A DNA stretch of 57,434 nt from an uncultured Eubacterium sp. (GTDB taxonomy: Bacteria > Bacillota > Clostridia > Peptostreptococcales > Anaerovoracaceae). Below are positions 13,821 to 23,249 of this stretch, piece after piece (positions within the stretch are counted from its first letter, which is position 1; each line of letters begins with the position of its first letter). Where the stretch lies: positions 1 through 57,434 of the forward strand of contig CALBGO010000047.1 in NCBI GenBank assembly GCA_937894585.1. The letters are read 5' to 3'. Under the pieces are notes generated by a model. The model saw only the letters and a program-made list of their open reading frames with translations, had not been told where the DNA came from and ran no database searches. The position numbers and the translations under genes were made by a program.

Positions 13821-16088
13821 TCATTTAGCCGGCCGGGCAGGCCTTTTACTGCCGGGCGTCCTCCGGCATCTTTTTTCCCCAGCCGGATTTTCCTGAAAAA
13901 CAAGCCGGTACACCGGACATACATCGCCGTCCCTGTGCAGAATCCCCGCCTGCAGAAAAGAACCGTTCCGCTCGGTTACATCGCCCAAATCCGGCTCCAG
14001 CGAAGCCGAGATCACATTTGCAGCCATCTGCTGCAAAGAAAAGACATAAGCCCCTGCTTCAAAGGTTCTGTTTTCCGCGCAGCTCTGCACGATTTTCTCG
14101 CCATTATACAGATACCGTTCAACACAGACCGATTTTCCCGCTTCCAGCTCCTCATATACCGCGCCGTTTGCAGATAAAATCTCAGCTGCTTTTTCTGCGC
14201 CCGGACAATCTTTCGGCAGTATATACGCCGCAGGTCTTATCCTCCCCCGCACCGCTTCTCCCCGGTTGCAGATGAAAACCCTGCGGTCCGCATCGATTGG
14301 ATTGCCGGCAAAATCAAAGGATTTTCTCGGTCTTTCAACGCCTCTGCTCTGATCGGTTTTCTGTTCCAATACAAATATATCTTCTTCGTCGAACACACCG
14401 CCCCGTTTCACAAAGTCCTTTCGTGCCGCATCAACCTGTTCCCTGATCGTATCCGCTTTTGCTGCAGCCTGAAAAAGAATCGACAAAACCGCTTCTCTCT
14501 GCGAAAGCACTCTGCGCCCATAGTGAATTTTTCCTCGGCGTATACCGTTTGATTCCACCAGAAAAGTCAGGGCATACATCAGCCTTGCATAGCCGCAGGA
14601 AGTATTCTGCGAAAAAGATCCGGGGAAGAAAAAGCTTCGGAACCCCTTCTCCGAAAGACTGTCGATGGTGTCCAGCATAATCTGGTTTTCCAGTTCAAAA
14701 ATCCGCCTGTCCCGATTCAGATGATCCACACAGGTAATTTGAATATCGTCCAAAGAATCCAGAATATAATGTCCGTTTTCTTCGTGAACCTGCCGTTTGC
14801 GCCCGCTGAATTCGTGAGCGTCAATAAAGATTTCCGGCATCAGCACGCAGAAAATACGATGTATGGCTCGTGTCACTTCGGAGCGCAGAAGCAGCGCATC
14901 TCGGTTTAAGTCCAGTTTCTCTCCGTCCGATCCGCTGACGCCAATTTCGCTCGCGCGGTTTCTCTCCGCAGAAGCTTCCTTCACGCAGTTTTCCCCGTTG
15001 TCCGATCCGCTGGCGGCGATTTCACCCGCGCAGTTTTCCCCGCCACAGACAGTTTCCCAGCGGCTGAACTCTCTCGAACCGTTTTCATTGGCAAAAGGAA
15101 TGATAACAATATCCATAGCTTCTGTCAAAATACCGCCGCATTCAGTCATATCGCAAGACGATTTCTCCGCACCTGCCGTCTTTCCGCAATTCTTTTTCCG
15201 AGCAGAACTTCTGCTGTATAACCCACCGTCATATATCTCCGCCAGCTTTTGAACCGCCGCAAGCGCCCCTTCGCCCGCAGCCGGTTCGTTTCCGTGCAGC
15301 TGCGCCTGATACAGCGCCTTCAGTCTGCCGCCTGCCGCAAGTCTTTGCAGCGCTTCGTCAAGGGTTTCCGCATCATCCAAAGGTTCTTTCGTAAAGATCA
15401 CCGCAGGACAGCCTCCTTGCCCTTTCAGTTCATACAAATAAACACCGCTGTACGACGCACACATTTTTTTCAGAAAGGCAAGAGCCTCCTCTGCCGAAGT
15501 AAACTGGTGAGCTGCCTTATCCTTAGAAAAGGCCGGTGTATCGGGCACCCTTTTATCAAACCCTTTCAGATGCTCCGGATTAAAACATCCGTTTTCCACC
15601 TCTTCAGTCCACCGACTGACAAAGACTGCTTCAAACCCGGATTCCCTTCGCTTCTCCATACGATACGGAATGATTTTTACCCCTTTTGCAGCATCCTCAG
15701 CAGTAAACGCAACCACACCTGTATAAACATAACAGCCTTCCGAGTCTAATTTATAACTGTACACAGAACCTGCCGCAGCCTCCGTCAGAAACACTTCCGC
15801 AGCTTTTGCTTCCGCCGAAAATTCTTCGGCACCTGTTCCTTGCGTAAAAGATTCTTTCGCAGGCGAAATTTCCGAGAGAGCTGCCTTCATACCAAAACTT
15901 TCCGACAGAGCTTTCTTCGCTGAACCCGCTTCCGACAAGGAACCCTTCACTTCTGCGGCTTCAAAGGCTTCTCCCTTTTCCAAAGGTCCTTTATATACTG
16001 TGATTTTTTCCGCGCAAAATCCATCCTCCGCTTCAAAAATCAGTCTGATTCCATCTTCTTGCTTCTGTTTCACTGTAATTTCCTGCAA
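13821..16088 (-). CDS. M14-like metallopeptidase paralogue without signal peptide
   Basis: 755 residues, homologous over most of its length to the secreted M14-like protein encoded just upstream. Carboxypeptidase-type motifs are present: zinc ligands LHGNEPAAGEG and IDAHEFSG, substrate-binding LNRDAL, and the catalytic-glutamate segment LVESNGI. It opens with a TTG codon 19 nt after the upstream gene and lacks a signal peptide, so it would stay in the cytoplasm unless the start is missed. Two acidic, alanine/serine/glycine-rich insertions absent from the paralogue lie at about residues 48-100 and 345-390. The second contains an internal repeat and sits directly beside the substrate-binding Asn-Arg. 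It may be diverging or decaying. The substrate is unknown. Confidence 0.75.
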   Translation of the reverse strand: MQEITVKQKQEDGIRLIFEAEDGFCAEKITVYKGPLEKGEAFEAAEVKGSLSEAGSAKKALSESFGMKAALSEISPAKESFTQGTGAEEFSAEAKAAEVFLTEAAAGSVYSYKLDSEGCYVYTGVVAFTAEDAAKGVKIIPYRMEKRRESGFEAVFVSRWTEEVENGCFNPEHLKGFDKRVPDTPAFSKDKAAHQFTSAEEALAFLKKMCASYSGVYLYELKGQGGCPAVIFTKEPLDDAETLDEALQRLAAGGRLKALYQAQLHGNEPAAGEGALAAVQKLAEIYDGGLYSRSSARKKNCGKTAGAEKSSCDMTECGGILTEAMDIVIIPFANENGSREFSRWETVCGGENCAGEIAASGSDNGENCVKEASAERNRASEIGVSGSDGEKLDLNRDALLLRSEVTRAIHRIFCVLMPEIFIDAHEFSGRKRQVHEENGHYILDSLDDIQITCVDHLNRDRRIFELENQIMLDTIDSLSEKGFRSFFFPGSFSQNTSCGYARLMYALTFLVESNGIRRGKIHYGRRVLSQREAVLSILFQAAAKADTIREQVDAARKDFVKRGGVFDEEDIFVLEQKTDQSRGVERPRKSFDFAGNPIDADRRVFICNRGEAVRGRIRPAAYILPKDCPGAEKAAEILSANGAVYEELEAGKSVCVERYLYNGEKIVQSCAENRTFEAGAYVFSLQQMAANVISASLEPDLGDVTERNGSFLQAGILHRDGDVCPVYRLVFQENPAGEKRCRRTPGSKRPARPAK

Positions 16089-16107
16089 TTCTTTCTCATC
16101 AGCTTCT

Positions 16108-18378
16108 CTATTTTTTCTTCCTGTATTTCGCCAAAGATTCCTGCGGGTTCCTGCCGCTGTAACGGTAAATCGGATAACCGCTTTTGAATTTTCTCACTAC
16201 ACCGGACTGCACAAAGGAGCCTTCGTATTCCGCAGAGTCTGCGGCATCAGGCTCAAAAGAGGCTGCGATAATATTGGCAGCCGTCTGATCCATACAGAAG
16301 ACATACGCCCCTTTGGGAAAGCTGACGGTTTTACGCTTTGTCACCTTCGCCCGAGAGCTGTTTCCCGTATACTGAGTAACAGACAGTTTTGTCTTCGCTT
16401 TCAATTCAAAATACTCGGCTCCGTTGGCAGAAAGAACCCTTCGCACTTCCTCTGCGCCGGAAGAGGATTTCGAGATAATATATGCGGTAGGCTTGCTGCG
16501 TGACTTCACACTCCGCGCCCTGTTATAACTGTAATAGACCCTGCTTTCATCTACAGACTGACCGAAAAAATCATAAATCGGCCGCACCTTTGACTCCGCT
16601 TCCTTCCCGTCTGCTTCGTGAGAGAGAACAAAACGACGGGATTTGTAATATCGTTTGCCCTCCTGCACCAAATCGTTTCTGGCTTTTTTCACAGCGGAAA
16701 CAACAGTACTTTTCTTTGCCGCTGCCTGCGTCAGAATCGAAAGCACCGACTCATACTGGGCGAGTACTCTCCGTTCCATACCCAGTTTTCCGTTTCCGAT
16801 TCCGTTTGATTCAATCAAAAAGGCAAGACAGTTCTGCATTCTTGCATAATTGCAGGAGGTGGTGCTGTCCCAATTGGCAGGATAATAAAAAGTCCGAAAA
16901 CCTTTTTGCGAAAGACCGTTTACAAGATTTTCCGCAATCCTCCGTTCTATAGGAAACAGCTTTTCTCCTCGGTTCAGGTTTTCAATACAGGCGACCTTCA
17001 CATCCTCCATACCTTCCACAACATATTTTCCGTTCTCCTCGGACACCGTATTTTTTCCGATAAACTCATGACCGTCGATAAAAACCTCCGGCATCAGCTT
17101 ATTGAACAGTCTGTGCAGATTTTTCGCCTCTTCGGACAAAAGCTGCAGAGCATCACGGTTGATATTGATGCCCGAACCGTTGGAACGGGTAAAATTTTTC
17201 GAGCCCTTTGTATTCACATAAGGAATTACGACAATATCCATTTTGGAAAGCAGCTCCGGATTCTGCGAAAGTCCCCGGCATACCGCAAGAGCCCCTTCAC
17301 CCGACGCCGGTTCATTTCCGTGAATCTGCGCCTGATACATAACCTTCATCTTTTTATCTTTAGACAACTTTACAATCGCCTGATCAAGTGTATCCGCTCC
17401 GTCCAGATTTTGACCGGTCAGAATTACCACGGGGCAAAGGCTGTTTTCCTCCAAGTAATAAAGATATGCCCTGCTGCTTTCATTGCAGAGATTTCTAAGA
17501 TATTCACAGCCCTCTTCAATGGAAGTAAACTGATGAGCCGCTTTCTCCGCATTGAAGGCAGGCGTATCCAAAAGAGATCGGTCCACACCGGTAAGTCCGC
17601 CCGCATCGAAAAGCTTTTCTTCAAAAACTTCCGGCCAGCGATATACGGTTTTCGCCTCGTATCCTTCTCCTGCCCGCCTGTCCAATGTATAGGAAATATT
17701 TTTCTGTCCTGTTCTGATATCTTCCTCTGTGACCACATCGGTCCTGTAATATATATAACAGCCTTCTGCATAAAGACGGTAGGTAAATACATCGCCTGCT
17801 TCTGCCTGATCCAGATGATAAGCTCCATACCGTTTCGGCGCTTCCTTTTCGGTAAAAGCACCTTTGTATACACGAATGCTGACACCGGATTCGGAAGGCG
17901 CCGACTGAACAGAAGCGCTGAAGCTCAGGCTGATATCCCTGCGTTCACCTGCATCGGAAATCGTCTTGCCGTCTTTCGACGAAATACTTTCCGCACTTTC
18001 TTCGCGTTCGGCAGATTGCGAAAGTTCGTCACCACCGCTTTCTTCCCCAAAGCCGTTTCCACCGGAGCCATTCTCTTTTCCTGCGGAAGCATCTCCCGCC
18101 GCCTCGCCGTTTTCCGACCCGTCATCTTTTTCCGGATGCAAAGGGTATGCAGTACCGGGCAAATTTTCAATTCCGTCAGAACCCAACACATTTTCTGCGC
18201 CGGCTGCGCCTGCAGGTTTTTCGGAGTCTGTCTCCCTCAAAGTACCTGCTCTGCCGTCTCTCAATACTTCATTGGAATCGTCCCTTGCATATACAAAGGT
18301 CCCCTGAAAAGCCAAAGAGCAGATTAAGGTCAGTGTAATAACAAATTTTAATTTTTTACTTTTCTTCCTGCGGTTCAT
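16108..18378 (-). CDS. Secreted M14-like metallopeptidase
   Basis: 756 residues. A basic N-terminus and hydrophobic core (FVITLTLICSLAFQGTFVYA) form a clear signal peptide with likely cleavage after VYA. About 110 residues of glycine/serine/glutamate-rich linker follow, then a beta-rich domain and the carboxypeptidase-like domain with HGNEPASGEG, NINRDAL, IDGHEF and LIESNGIG, the zinc, Arg and Glu elements of family M14. It probably trims peptides or cell-wall peptides outside the cell. It is the first of a tandem pair. AGAAGG precedes the ATG. The stop codon is TAG. Confidence 0.85.
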   Translation of the reverse strand: MNRRKKSKKLKFVITLTLICSLAFQGTFVYARDDSNEVLRDGRAGTLRETDSEKPAGAAGAENVLGSDGIENLPGTAYPLHPEKDDGSENGEAAGDASAGKENGSGGNGFGEESGGDELSQSAEREESAESISSKDGKTISDAGERRDISLSFSASVQSAPSESGVSIRVYKGAFTEKEAPKRYGAYHLDQAEAGDVFTYRLYAEGCYIYYRTDVVTEEDIRTGQKNISYTLDRRAGEGYEAKTVYRWPEVFEEKLFDAGGLTGVDRSLLDTPAFNAEKAAHQFTSIEEGCEYLRNLCNESSRAYLYYLEENSLCPVVILTGQNLDGADTLDQAIVKLSKDKKMKVMYQAQIHGNEPASGEGALAVCRGLSQNPELLSKMDIVVIPYVNTKGSKNFTRSNGSGININRDALQLLSEEAKNLHRLFNKLMPEVFIDGHEFIGKNTVSEENGKYVVEGMEDVKVACIENLNRGEKLFPIERRIAENLVNGLSQKGFRTFYYPANWDSTTSCNYARMQNCLAFLIESNGIGNGKLGMERRVLAQYESVLSILTQAAAKKSTVVSAVKKARNDLVQEGKRYYKSRRFVLSHEADGKEAESKVRPIYDFFGQSVDESRVYYSYNRARSVKSRSKPTAYIISKSSSGAEEVRRVLSANGAEYFELKAKTKLSVTQYTGNSSRAKVTKRKTVSFPKGAYVFCMDQTAANIIAASFEPDAADSAEYEGSFVQSGVVRKFKSGYPIYRYSGRNPQESLAKYRKKK

Positions 18379-18405
18379 TTAGTAGTATTTCCTTCTCATA
18401 GCTTC

Positions 18406-19515
18406 TTACTTCAGATTTTCCGGATTTAACGCAAGCAGCTCATCGATTACAAACAGACCGTCTTTTCGAATCAGTACATCGTCAAACCAGATTTCTCCGC
18501 CGCCGTATTCAGAGCGCTGAATGCAGACTAAATCCCAGTGTACGGAAGAGCGGTTTCCGTTGTCGGCATCGTCGTATGCCTGTCCCGGCGTCAGATGAAA
18601 GCTGCCGCAGATTTTTTCATCGAACAGGGTATCCCGCATCGGCTCCAGAATAAACGGATTCACACCGATAGCAAACTCTCCGAAAAAGCGAGCGCCCGCA
18701 TCGCTGTCCAGATATTCGTTAATCCTCACCGTATCGTTTGCCGAGGCTTCTGTAATTTTTCCGTTTTCTACCGTAAAACGAATATTTTCATAAACAAAGC
18801 CCTGCTCAGAGCTTGCCGTGTTGTAGGTAATCACACCGTTTACGGAATCTTTTACGGGAGCCGTATAAACTTCCCCGTCCGGAATATTCATTTCACCGGC
18901 GCATTTAATTGCGGGGATTCCTTTGATAGAAAATGTCAAATCGGTTCCCGGACCTGTCAGGCGGACTTTATCCGTTCTGTTCATTAAATCCACCAGCGCG
19001 TCCATAGCCTGGCTCATCCTGCTGTAATCCATGGTGCATACATCAAAATAGAAATCCTCAAATGCCGCCTTGCTCTTTCCGGCAAGCTGCGCCATAGAAG
19101 CATTGGGATAACGCAGAACCACCCATTTCGTATGGTTCACCCGTTCGTCCTGAACCGGCAGAGTGATGCGGTCATAAAGGGCCATCTGCTGCTGCGGTAC
19201 ATCGGAAAGCTCGGCAATATTTTCACCGCCCCGAATACCGATATAAGCATCCATCTGCTGCATCTGCGCAAGCTCCAAATCATACTGCAGCTTCAGCTGT
19301 TCTTCATCTGCCCCAAGAAGAATTTCCCGCAGAATCGAATCGTCTCTCTGTATGATAAAAGGCTTTGCGCTGAGAAGATAGGCTTCCCGAATCAGCTGCT
19401 GCACCAGTGGCTTTGCATCTTCGCCCCGATATTCTATCAGAACTTTTTCACCCGGTTTCAGACTGCACGAATATCCGGTCAGCATTTTAGCCAGTTTTTC
19501 AATTCTTGTGTCCAT
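18406..19515 (-). CDS. Aminopeptidase, family M29 (AmpS/PepS type)
   Basis: 369 residues. M29 enzymes are cytosolic metal-dependent aminopeptidases. The core is recognisable: TGPGTDLTFSIKG, then GEMNIPDGEVYTAP, GFVYENIRF and the metal-ligand stretch around HWDLVCIQRS. I start it at the ATG at 19515, preceded by AAGGAG; upstream in-frame codons lack a better site. It ends 27 nt before the secreted M14-like gene, so peptide degradation outside and inside the cell may be co-transcribed. Confidence 0.88.
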   Translation of the reverse strand: MDTRIEKLAKMLTGYSCSLKPGEKVLIEYRGEDAKPLVQQLIREAYLLSAKPFIIQRDDSILREILLGADEEQLKLQYDLELAQMQQMDAYIGIRGGENIAELSDVPQQQMALYDRITLPVQDERVNHTKWVVLRYPNASMAQLAGKSKAAFEDFYFDVCTMDYSRMSQAMDALVDLMNRTDKVRLTGPGTDLTFSIKGIPAIKCAGEMNIPDGEVYTAPVKDSVNGVITYNTASSEQGFVYENIRFTVENGKITEASANDTVRINEYLDSDAGARFFGEFAIGVNPFILEPMRDTLFDEKICGSFHLTPGQAYDDADNGNRSSVHWDLVCIQRSEYGGGEIWFDDVLIRKDGLFVIDELLALNPENLK

Positions 19516-19649
19516 AATTTCATACTCCTTAAGTGAACTTGTCATTATCTAATGCCAATAAGCTTCCTGCTCTTCTAACCTCGCAACCTGCTGTCTCCAC
19601 AGGTTCGGTTTTTTCATATTTCCTTACCCAAATCAGATTTCTTATAAAT

Positions 19650-20582
19650 CTATTTCCTTACCAGTTTTCCCAGATCGTCCGCCCAGTATCCCCAGCCTTC
19701 CGTAATCAGTTTCCTGCCGGCATACATTGCTGCCAGAGACGGATCCAGTGACGGGGCGATTTCCACCACATCAAAGCCGATAATATTAAGCCGGGTAAAC
19801 AGTTTTTCCATCAGGCTCAGCGCCATCCGCGGCGTCAGCCCGCCGAACTGCGGTGTTCCTGTGCCGCCTGCATACCCCGGGTCCAATGCGTCAATATCAA
19901 AAGTCAGATAAACTTTGCTGAATTTCTTCATCTTCGCCACACAGTCTTCCGCAACGGCTTCGATACCCTCCGCATAACAGTCATAGGCAGTTTTTACCTG
20001 AATGTCATTTTCTTTATAAAATGCAAATTCATCCGCTTCAATGGAGCGAATCCCGATAAAGTACAGGTTTTCCAAAGATTTCACATGGTCAAGTTCAAGC
20101 GCTCTCTGCTCCGTGCAGCCGTGAGCCAGCTTATCTCCGTCCATTTCAAAGCTGAGATCCATATGAGCATCTATATGAATGATACCGAACTCCTCATCTG
20201 CCGCATCGCTGATGCCTCTCTCCACCGGAATTGTTACAGAGTGGTCACCGCCGACCATAGTAAACCGGATTCCTTTTCTCACCAGCTCAGCCACATAGCT
20301 CCTGATTTCATCGAAAAGCCAGTCTCTTTCCTCTCCTTCAAAATCCCCGGCATCCACAACATTAAAAGTGTCAAACCACGCCAGTCTTTCTGTACACGGC
20401 GTGGAACACAATGTATTTTCCCGCAGAATCTTCGGTGCTTCCTCCGCACCGCCTCTATAACTGACGCCTTCTCCGTAAGGAATTCCGAAAATTACCGCAT
20501 CTGCTTCTTCTGCCGCCATATCAGGACGATTCAGTCCGCACCAGGTTTCTTTTTTCTTTGCAAATTCATTCTTTATCAGCAT
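19650..20582 (-). CDS. Agmatinase/arginase-family ureohydrolase
   Basis: 310 residues with the binuclear-manganese signature of the family: GGDHSVTIP, IIHIDAHMDL and YLTFDIDALDPGYAGGTGTP. All the usual metal-ligand aspartates and histidines are present. The PGYAGGTGTP version is closer to agmatinases (SpeB) than to arginases, but other guanidino acids are possible. AAAGGAG precedes the ATG and a sigma-70-type promoter lies 32 nt upstream. It may begin an operon continuing into the M29 gene. Confidence 0.85.
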   Translation of the reverse strand: MLIKNEFAKKKETWCGLNRPDMAAEEADAVIFGIPYGEGVSYRGGAEEAPKILRENTLCSTPCTERLAWFDTFNVVDAGDFEGEERDWLFDEIRSYVAELVRKGIRFTMVGGDHSVTIPVERGISDAADEEFGIIHIDAHMDLSFEMDGDKLAHGCTEQRALELDHVKSLENLYFIGIRSIEADEFAFYKENDIQVKTAYDCYAEGIEAVAEDCVAKMKKFSKVYLTFDIDALDPGYAGGTGTPQFGGLTPRMALSLMEKLFTRLNIIGFDVVEIAPSLDPSLAAMYAGRKLITEGWGYWADDLGKLVRK

Positions 20583-20613
20583 GGCTTACTCTCCTTTTCT
20601 AATCGCTGATTTC

Positions 20614-20642
20614 AGCATACTATCTCCTCCATCAATTGTCAA
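20614..20642 (-). promoter_or_regulatory. Sigma-70-type promoter of the ureohydrolase gene
   Basis: TTGACA (20637-20642) and TATGCT (20614-20619) on the minus strand with a 17-nt spacer. Confidence 0.65.
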
Positions 20643-20652
20643 CTTGACAGCA

Positions 20653-20703
20653 TAAAAAAGGACTTTCTCCGACGATGATTTCTCGTCAAATAAAGCCCTT
20701 TTC
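20653..20703 (-). terminator. Intrinsic terminator of the pseudouridine synthase gene
   Basis: On the minus strand AAAAGGGCTTT and AAAGTCCTTTTTT form a stem enclosing a GACGA/TCGTC hairpin, ending in a U-run, 30 nt after the stop. Confidence 0.75.
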
Positions 20704-20733
20704 GGCAGTTTCTCCAACCGCCCGCAAACTCAA

Positions 20734-21438
20734 TTAACAATTCTTCAAATACTCTATTTCTTCCCGCGTCAGTTTTCTGTAATGACCTTCTGCCAGTCTT
20801 CCCAGCCTAATTTCTCCGATAGCAATACGCTGCAGCTCCTGAACGGGATTTCCCACTGTGCGAAACATCTTGCGGACCTGACGGTTTTTTCCCTCATGTA
20901 TGGTAATATCCACAATGGTGGAGCGCTGGGTTCCTTTGATAACATTCACCTTTGCGCGGGAAGTAACGAACCCTCCGATATCCACTCCCTTTGTCAGGCG
21001 GGCGCATTTTTCTCCCGAAAGGACTCCGGAAACCCGCGCTCTGTAGGTTTTAGGCACTTCGTGTTTCGGATGGGTCATTCTGTAGGCAAAATCTCCGTCA
21101 TTGGTCATAATCAACATACCGGAAGTATTGTAATCAAGCCGTCCCACCGGAAAAATCCGTGCGTCCACATCCGCAACAAGCTCCATAACCGTAGGTCTTT
21201 GTCTGTCGTCGCTGACGGTGGTAACATAACCGAGAGGCTTGTTGAGCAGAATATAAACTTTTTTGTCTTCCGGTTCAATGATATGCCCGTTGACTTCCAC
21301 CACATCGCCGTCTTTTACATCGTAGCCCGCTTCGCTTAAAGTCAGTCCGTTGACCTTCACATTGCCGTTTGCAACCAGTTCATCCGCTTTTCTGCGGCTG
21401 GCAATTCCGGCCTGCGCAATATATTTGTTGATTCTCAT
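20734..21438 (-). CDS. Pseudouridine synthase, RsuA/RluB/RluE family
   Basis: 234 residues. An S4 RNA-binding domain (MRINKYIAQAGIASRRKADELV) is followed by the catalytic domain with GRLDYNTSGMLIMTNDG, whose aspartate is the nucleophile. The length and motif fit RluB-type enzymes that modify 23S rRNA, but RsuA-type 16S activity cannot be excluded. A GGAG site precedes the ATG. Confidence 0.9.
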   Translation of the reverse strand: MRINKYIAQAGIASRRKADELVANGNVKVNGLTLSEAGYDVKDGDVVEVNGHIIEPEDKKVYILLNKPLGYVTTVSDDRQRPTVMELVADVDARIFPVGRLDYNTSGMLIMTNDGDFAYRMTHPKHEVPKTYRARVSGVLSGEKCARLTKGVDIGGFVTSRAKVNVIKGTQRSTIVDITIHEGKNRQVRKMFRTVGNPVQELQRIAIGEIRLGRLAEGHYRKLTREEIEYLKNC

Positions 21439-21545
21439 CGTAAGTTCTCCGTTTCATTTTTTCTGGTAGTTTACTTTAGAAATTCTAACACAAAAAAGCT
21501 GCGAAGAAAAGAAAAAATGCAAGTTTACACGTTGCCGTCAGCCAC

Positions 21546-21598
21546 CGCCGGCAGCAATCAAGGTCGGCAATCGCCGGCAGCCGTCGTCAGCAATCATA
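21546..21598. repeat. Imperfect repeats at the 3' end of the FAD oxidoreductase gene
   Basis: CGCCGGCAGC occurs twice with a 26-nt period, and GCAATC recurs three times in the same stretch. The repeats begin at and continue past the stop codon of the FAD gene. Confidence 0.6.
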
Positions 21599-23017
21599 TA
21601 CCCCTGAAAGTCCCGCTCTTTCAATTCTGTCTGCAATTTCCGCCCGGTCAACAGTATAAAGCCCTTTTTCTTTCATATAAACGAAAAAATCGTCGCCCGC
21701 AAAAGTAAACATACCGCCGCCCGGCTTTACATACCTGAGCAGCGCTCCGACCGCCGTGGTTTCCGGCAGGCTCAGAAGCGCTTTCCTCTGTGCTGCTCCC
21801 TGCGGTCCTTCTTCATTCTCTGCTGCCGCAATCCATGCCGCCAGCCTGCCTGCGTTGTGACCTGCCAGAGCGCCTGTAGAAATTGCTTCCGTATGACCGA
21901 TAAAAGGACCCGATTTTTCGCCGCCGCAAAAGAGATTTGTAACGCCGCGGACTCTCATAAATTCATCTCTCTCCGTAATCGCCATATACCGAACCGAATT
22001 TCCTTTACCGCCTGCATAAGGATCTGCAAGCCTGACATTCTCAAAACCAGGTACGGTTCTCAGCTGATCCAGCGGAAAATAGGGAGTCATCATTTTTGCA
22101 TAACCTGTGTCAAGCAGGATAATATTTTCCGCAAACTCAGATAGCGCATACTGACGGCATACTTTTACATCAAGTTTTTTCCGGTTAATCAGTTCTTCGG
22201 GGAGAGGAACCTCCGCTACGCCCTTTTCTGAAAGCTTTTTCTGTAATTCCTCGGATAAAGTAGCCTTGTCAAGTTTCACTGAGCCGCTGAAAGCGCCCGG
22301 TGTGCCGTCCGCCCGTTTTCCGTAATAGTCGCGGCCGCCTGCCTTTTCCGAAATGCTGACTCTCGGACCGAAAGCGGGACACCTGAGTACGCACATACTG
22401 CAGCCGTTTCCGAATTCCATACAGTTTCCCATAGGACCTGTGGTTCCGGTGCAGTCTATATAAATATCTGCCGTAAAAGTTTCACCGTCCGCAGTTTTAA
22501 GCGCTGTAATCCGATTCTCTCTTTCCTTTTGTGAAGCCTGCAGGTAAGCAGTACTTTCCGCAACCTCCGCGAGATCTTCCTCTGCTGAAAGTTCCGCGCG
22601 GTGTTCCTCTGCTGAAAATCCCCTGCATCCCCCATTCTCTGCGGCTTCAAGGCAGGTTTCCACCTCAGTGATTCTTGTCATAAACCGAAGTTCCACACCT
22701 ATTTCTCTCAAAAGACGACGCACCGCAGGTTCTGTCTTCTGCACATCATAAAAAGCTGCGTGAGAGTGACCCGGAAAATTCACATTCCGATGAGTCGCAC
22801 ATCTGTCGGTAATCTCAAAGAGTTCCCCCGCACCCATAGCGATATTTTCCTCCGCCGCCGTAAATCTTCCGTTATTCCGCATAATGCCGCCTACATTGCC
22901 GCATCCCAAAAGCATATCGGTCCGCTCCAAAAGCTGTACCTTTGCGCCGGTTTTCGCCGCAGTAACAGCAGCGCTGACCCCTGCCCATCCGCCGCCGATT
23001 ACAATAATCTTTGTCAT
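21587..23017 (-). CDS. FAD-dependent oxidoreductase
   Basis: 476 residues. The N-terminal dinucleotide fold IIVIGGGWAGVSAAVTAAKTG and the motif CGNVGG followed by RNNGRF place it in the FAD_oxidored group of flavoproteins related to succinate-dehydrogenase-type enzymes. Near residues 205-225 there is a cysteine cluster (MEFGNGCSMCVLRCP). The C-terminal half (FCGGEKSGPFIGHTEA) contains the second FAD-contact region. An acidic, repetitive insert lies near residues 130-165 (SAEEHRAELSAEEDLAE), which I do not expect in relatives. I use the ATG at 23017 behind GGAGG. The substrate is unknown. Confidence 0.8.
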   Translation of the reverse strand: MTKIIVIGGGWAGVSAAVTAAKTGAKVQLLERTDMLLGCGNVGGIMRNNGRFTAAEENIAMGAGELFEITDRCATHRNVNFPGHSHAAFYDVQKTEPAVRRLLREIGVELRFMTRITEVETCLEAAENGGCRGFSAEEHRAELSAEEDLAEVAESTAYLQASQKERENRITALKTADGETFTADIYIDCTGTTGPMGNCMEFGNGCSMCVLRCPAFGPRVSISEKAGGRDYYGKRADGTPGAFSGSVKLDKATLSEELQKKLSEKGVAEVPLPEELINRKKLDVKVCRQYALSEFAENIILLDTGYAKMMTPYFPLDQLRTVPGFENVRLADPYAGGKGNSVRYMAITERDEFMRVRGVTNLFCGGEKSGPFIGHTEAISTGALAGHNAGRLAAWIAAAENEEGPQGAAQRKALLSLPETTAVGALLRYVKPGGGMFTFAGDDFFVYMKEKGLYTVDRAEIADRIERAGLSGVYDC

Positions 23018-23249
23018 ATCAACCTCCAAGAAAATGTCTTGCTATTATTTGTATGAAAAAAACCTGCCGGTATTCCCGTCAGGTTTCTGCAAATTTACAC
23101 ATTCCTCGTGTGATACATTCTATATATATAATTTATACGCTTCGCATTCCGCACTTTTCCGATACACCTTGTATCCCTTTTCTTACGATTCCCCTCCGGT
23201 ACTGCTTCTGCTGCGGTCCTGCTAATATCCGAATACATACCGCAGATTT

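Noticed and set aside
16906..18327. Long plus-strand frame opposite the secreted M14-like gene
   Set aside because: It is the antisense shadow of a gene with signal peptide and catalytic motifs. Its composition is biased and it has no motif or ribosome binding site.
19540..19640. TTGGCAT upstream of the M29 gene as a sigma-54 promoter
   Set aside because: The bases at the -12 position do not contain GC at the required spacing, and no dyads are nearby.
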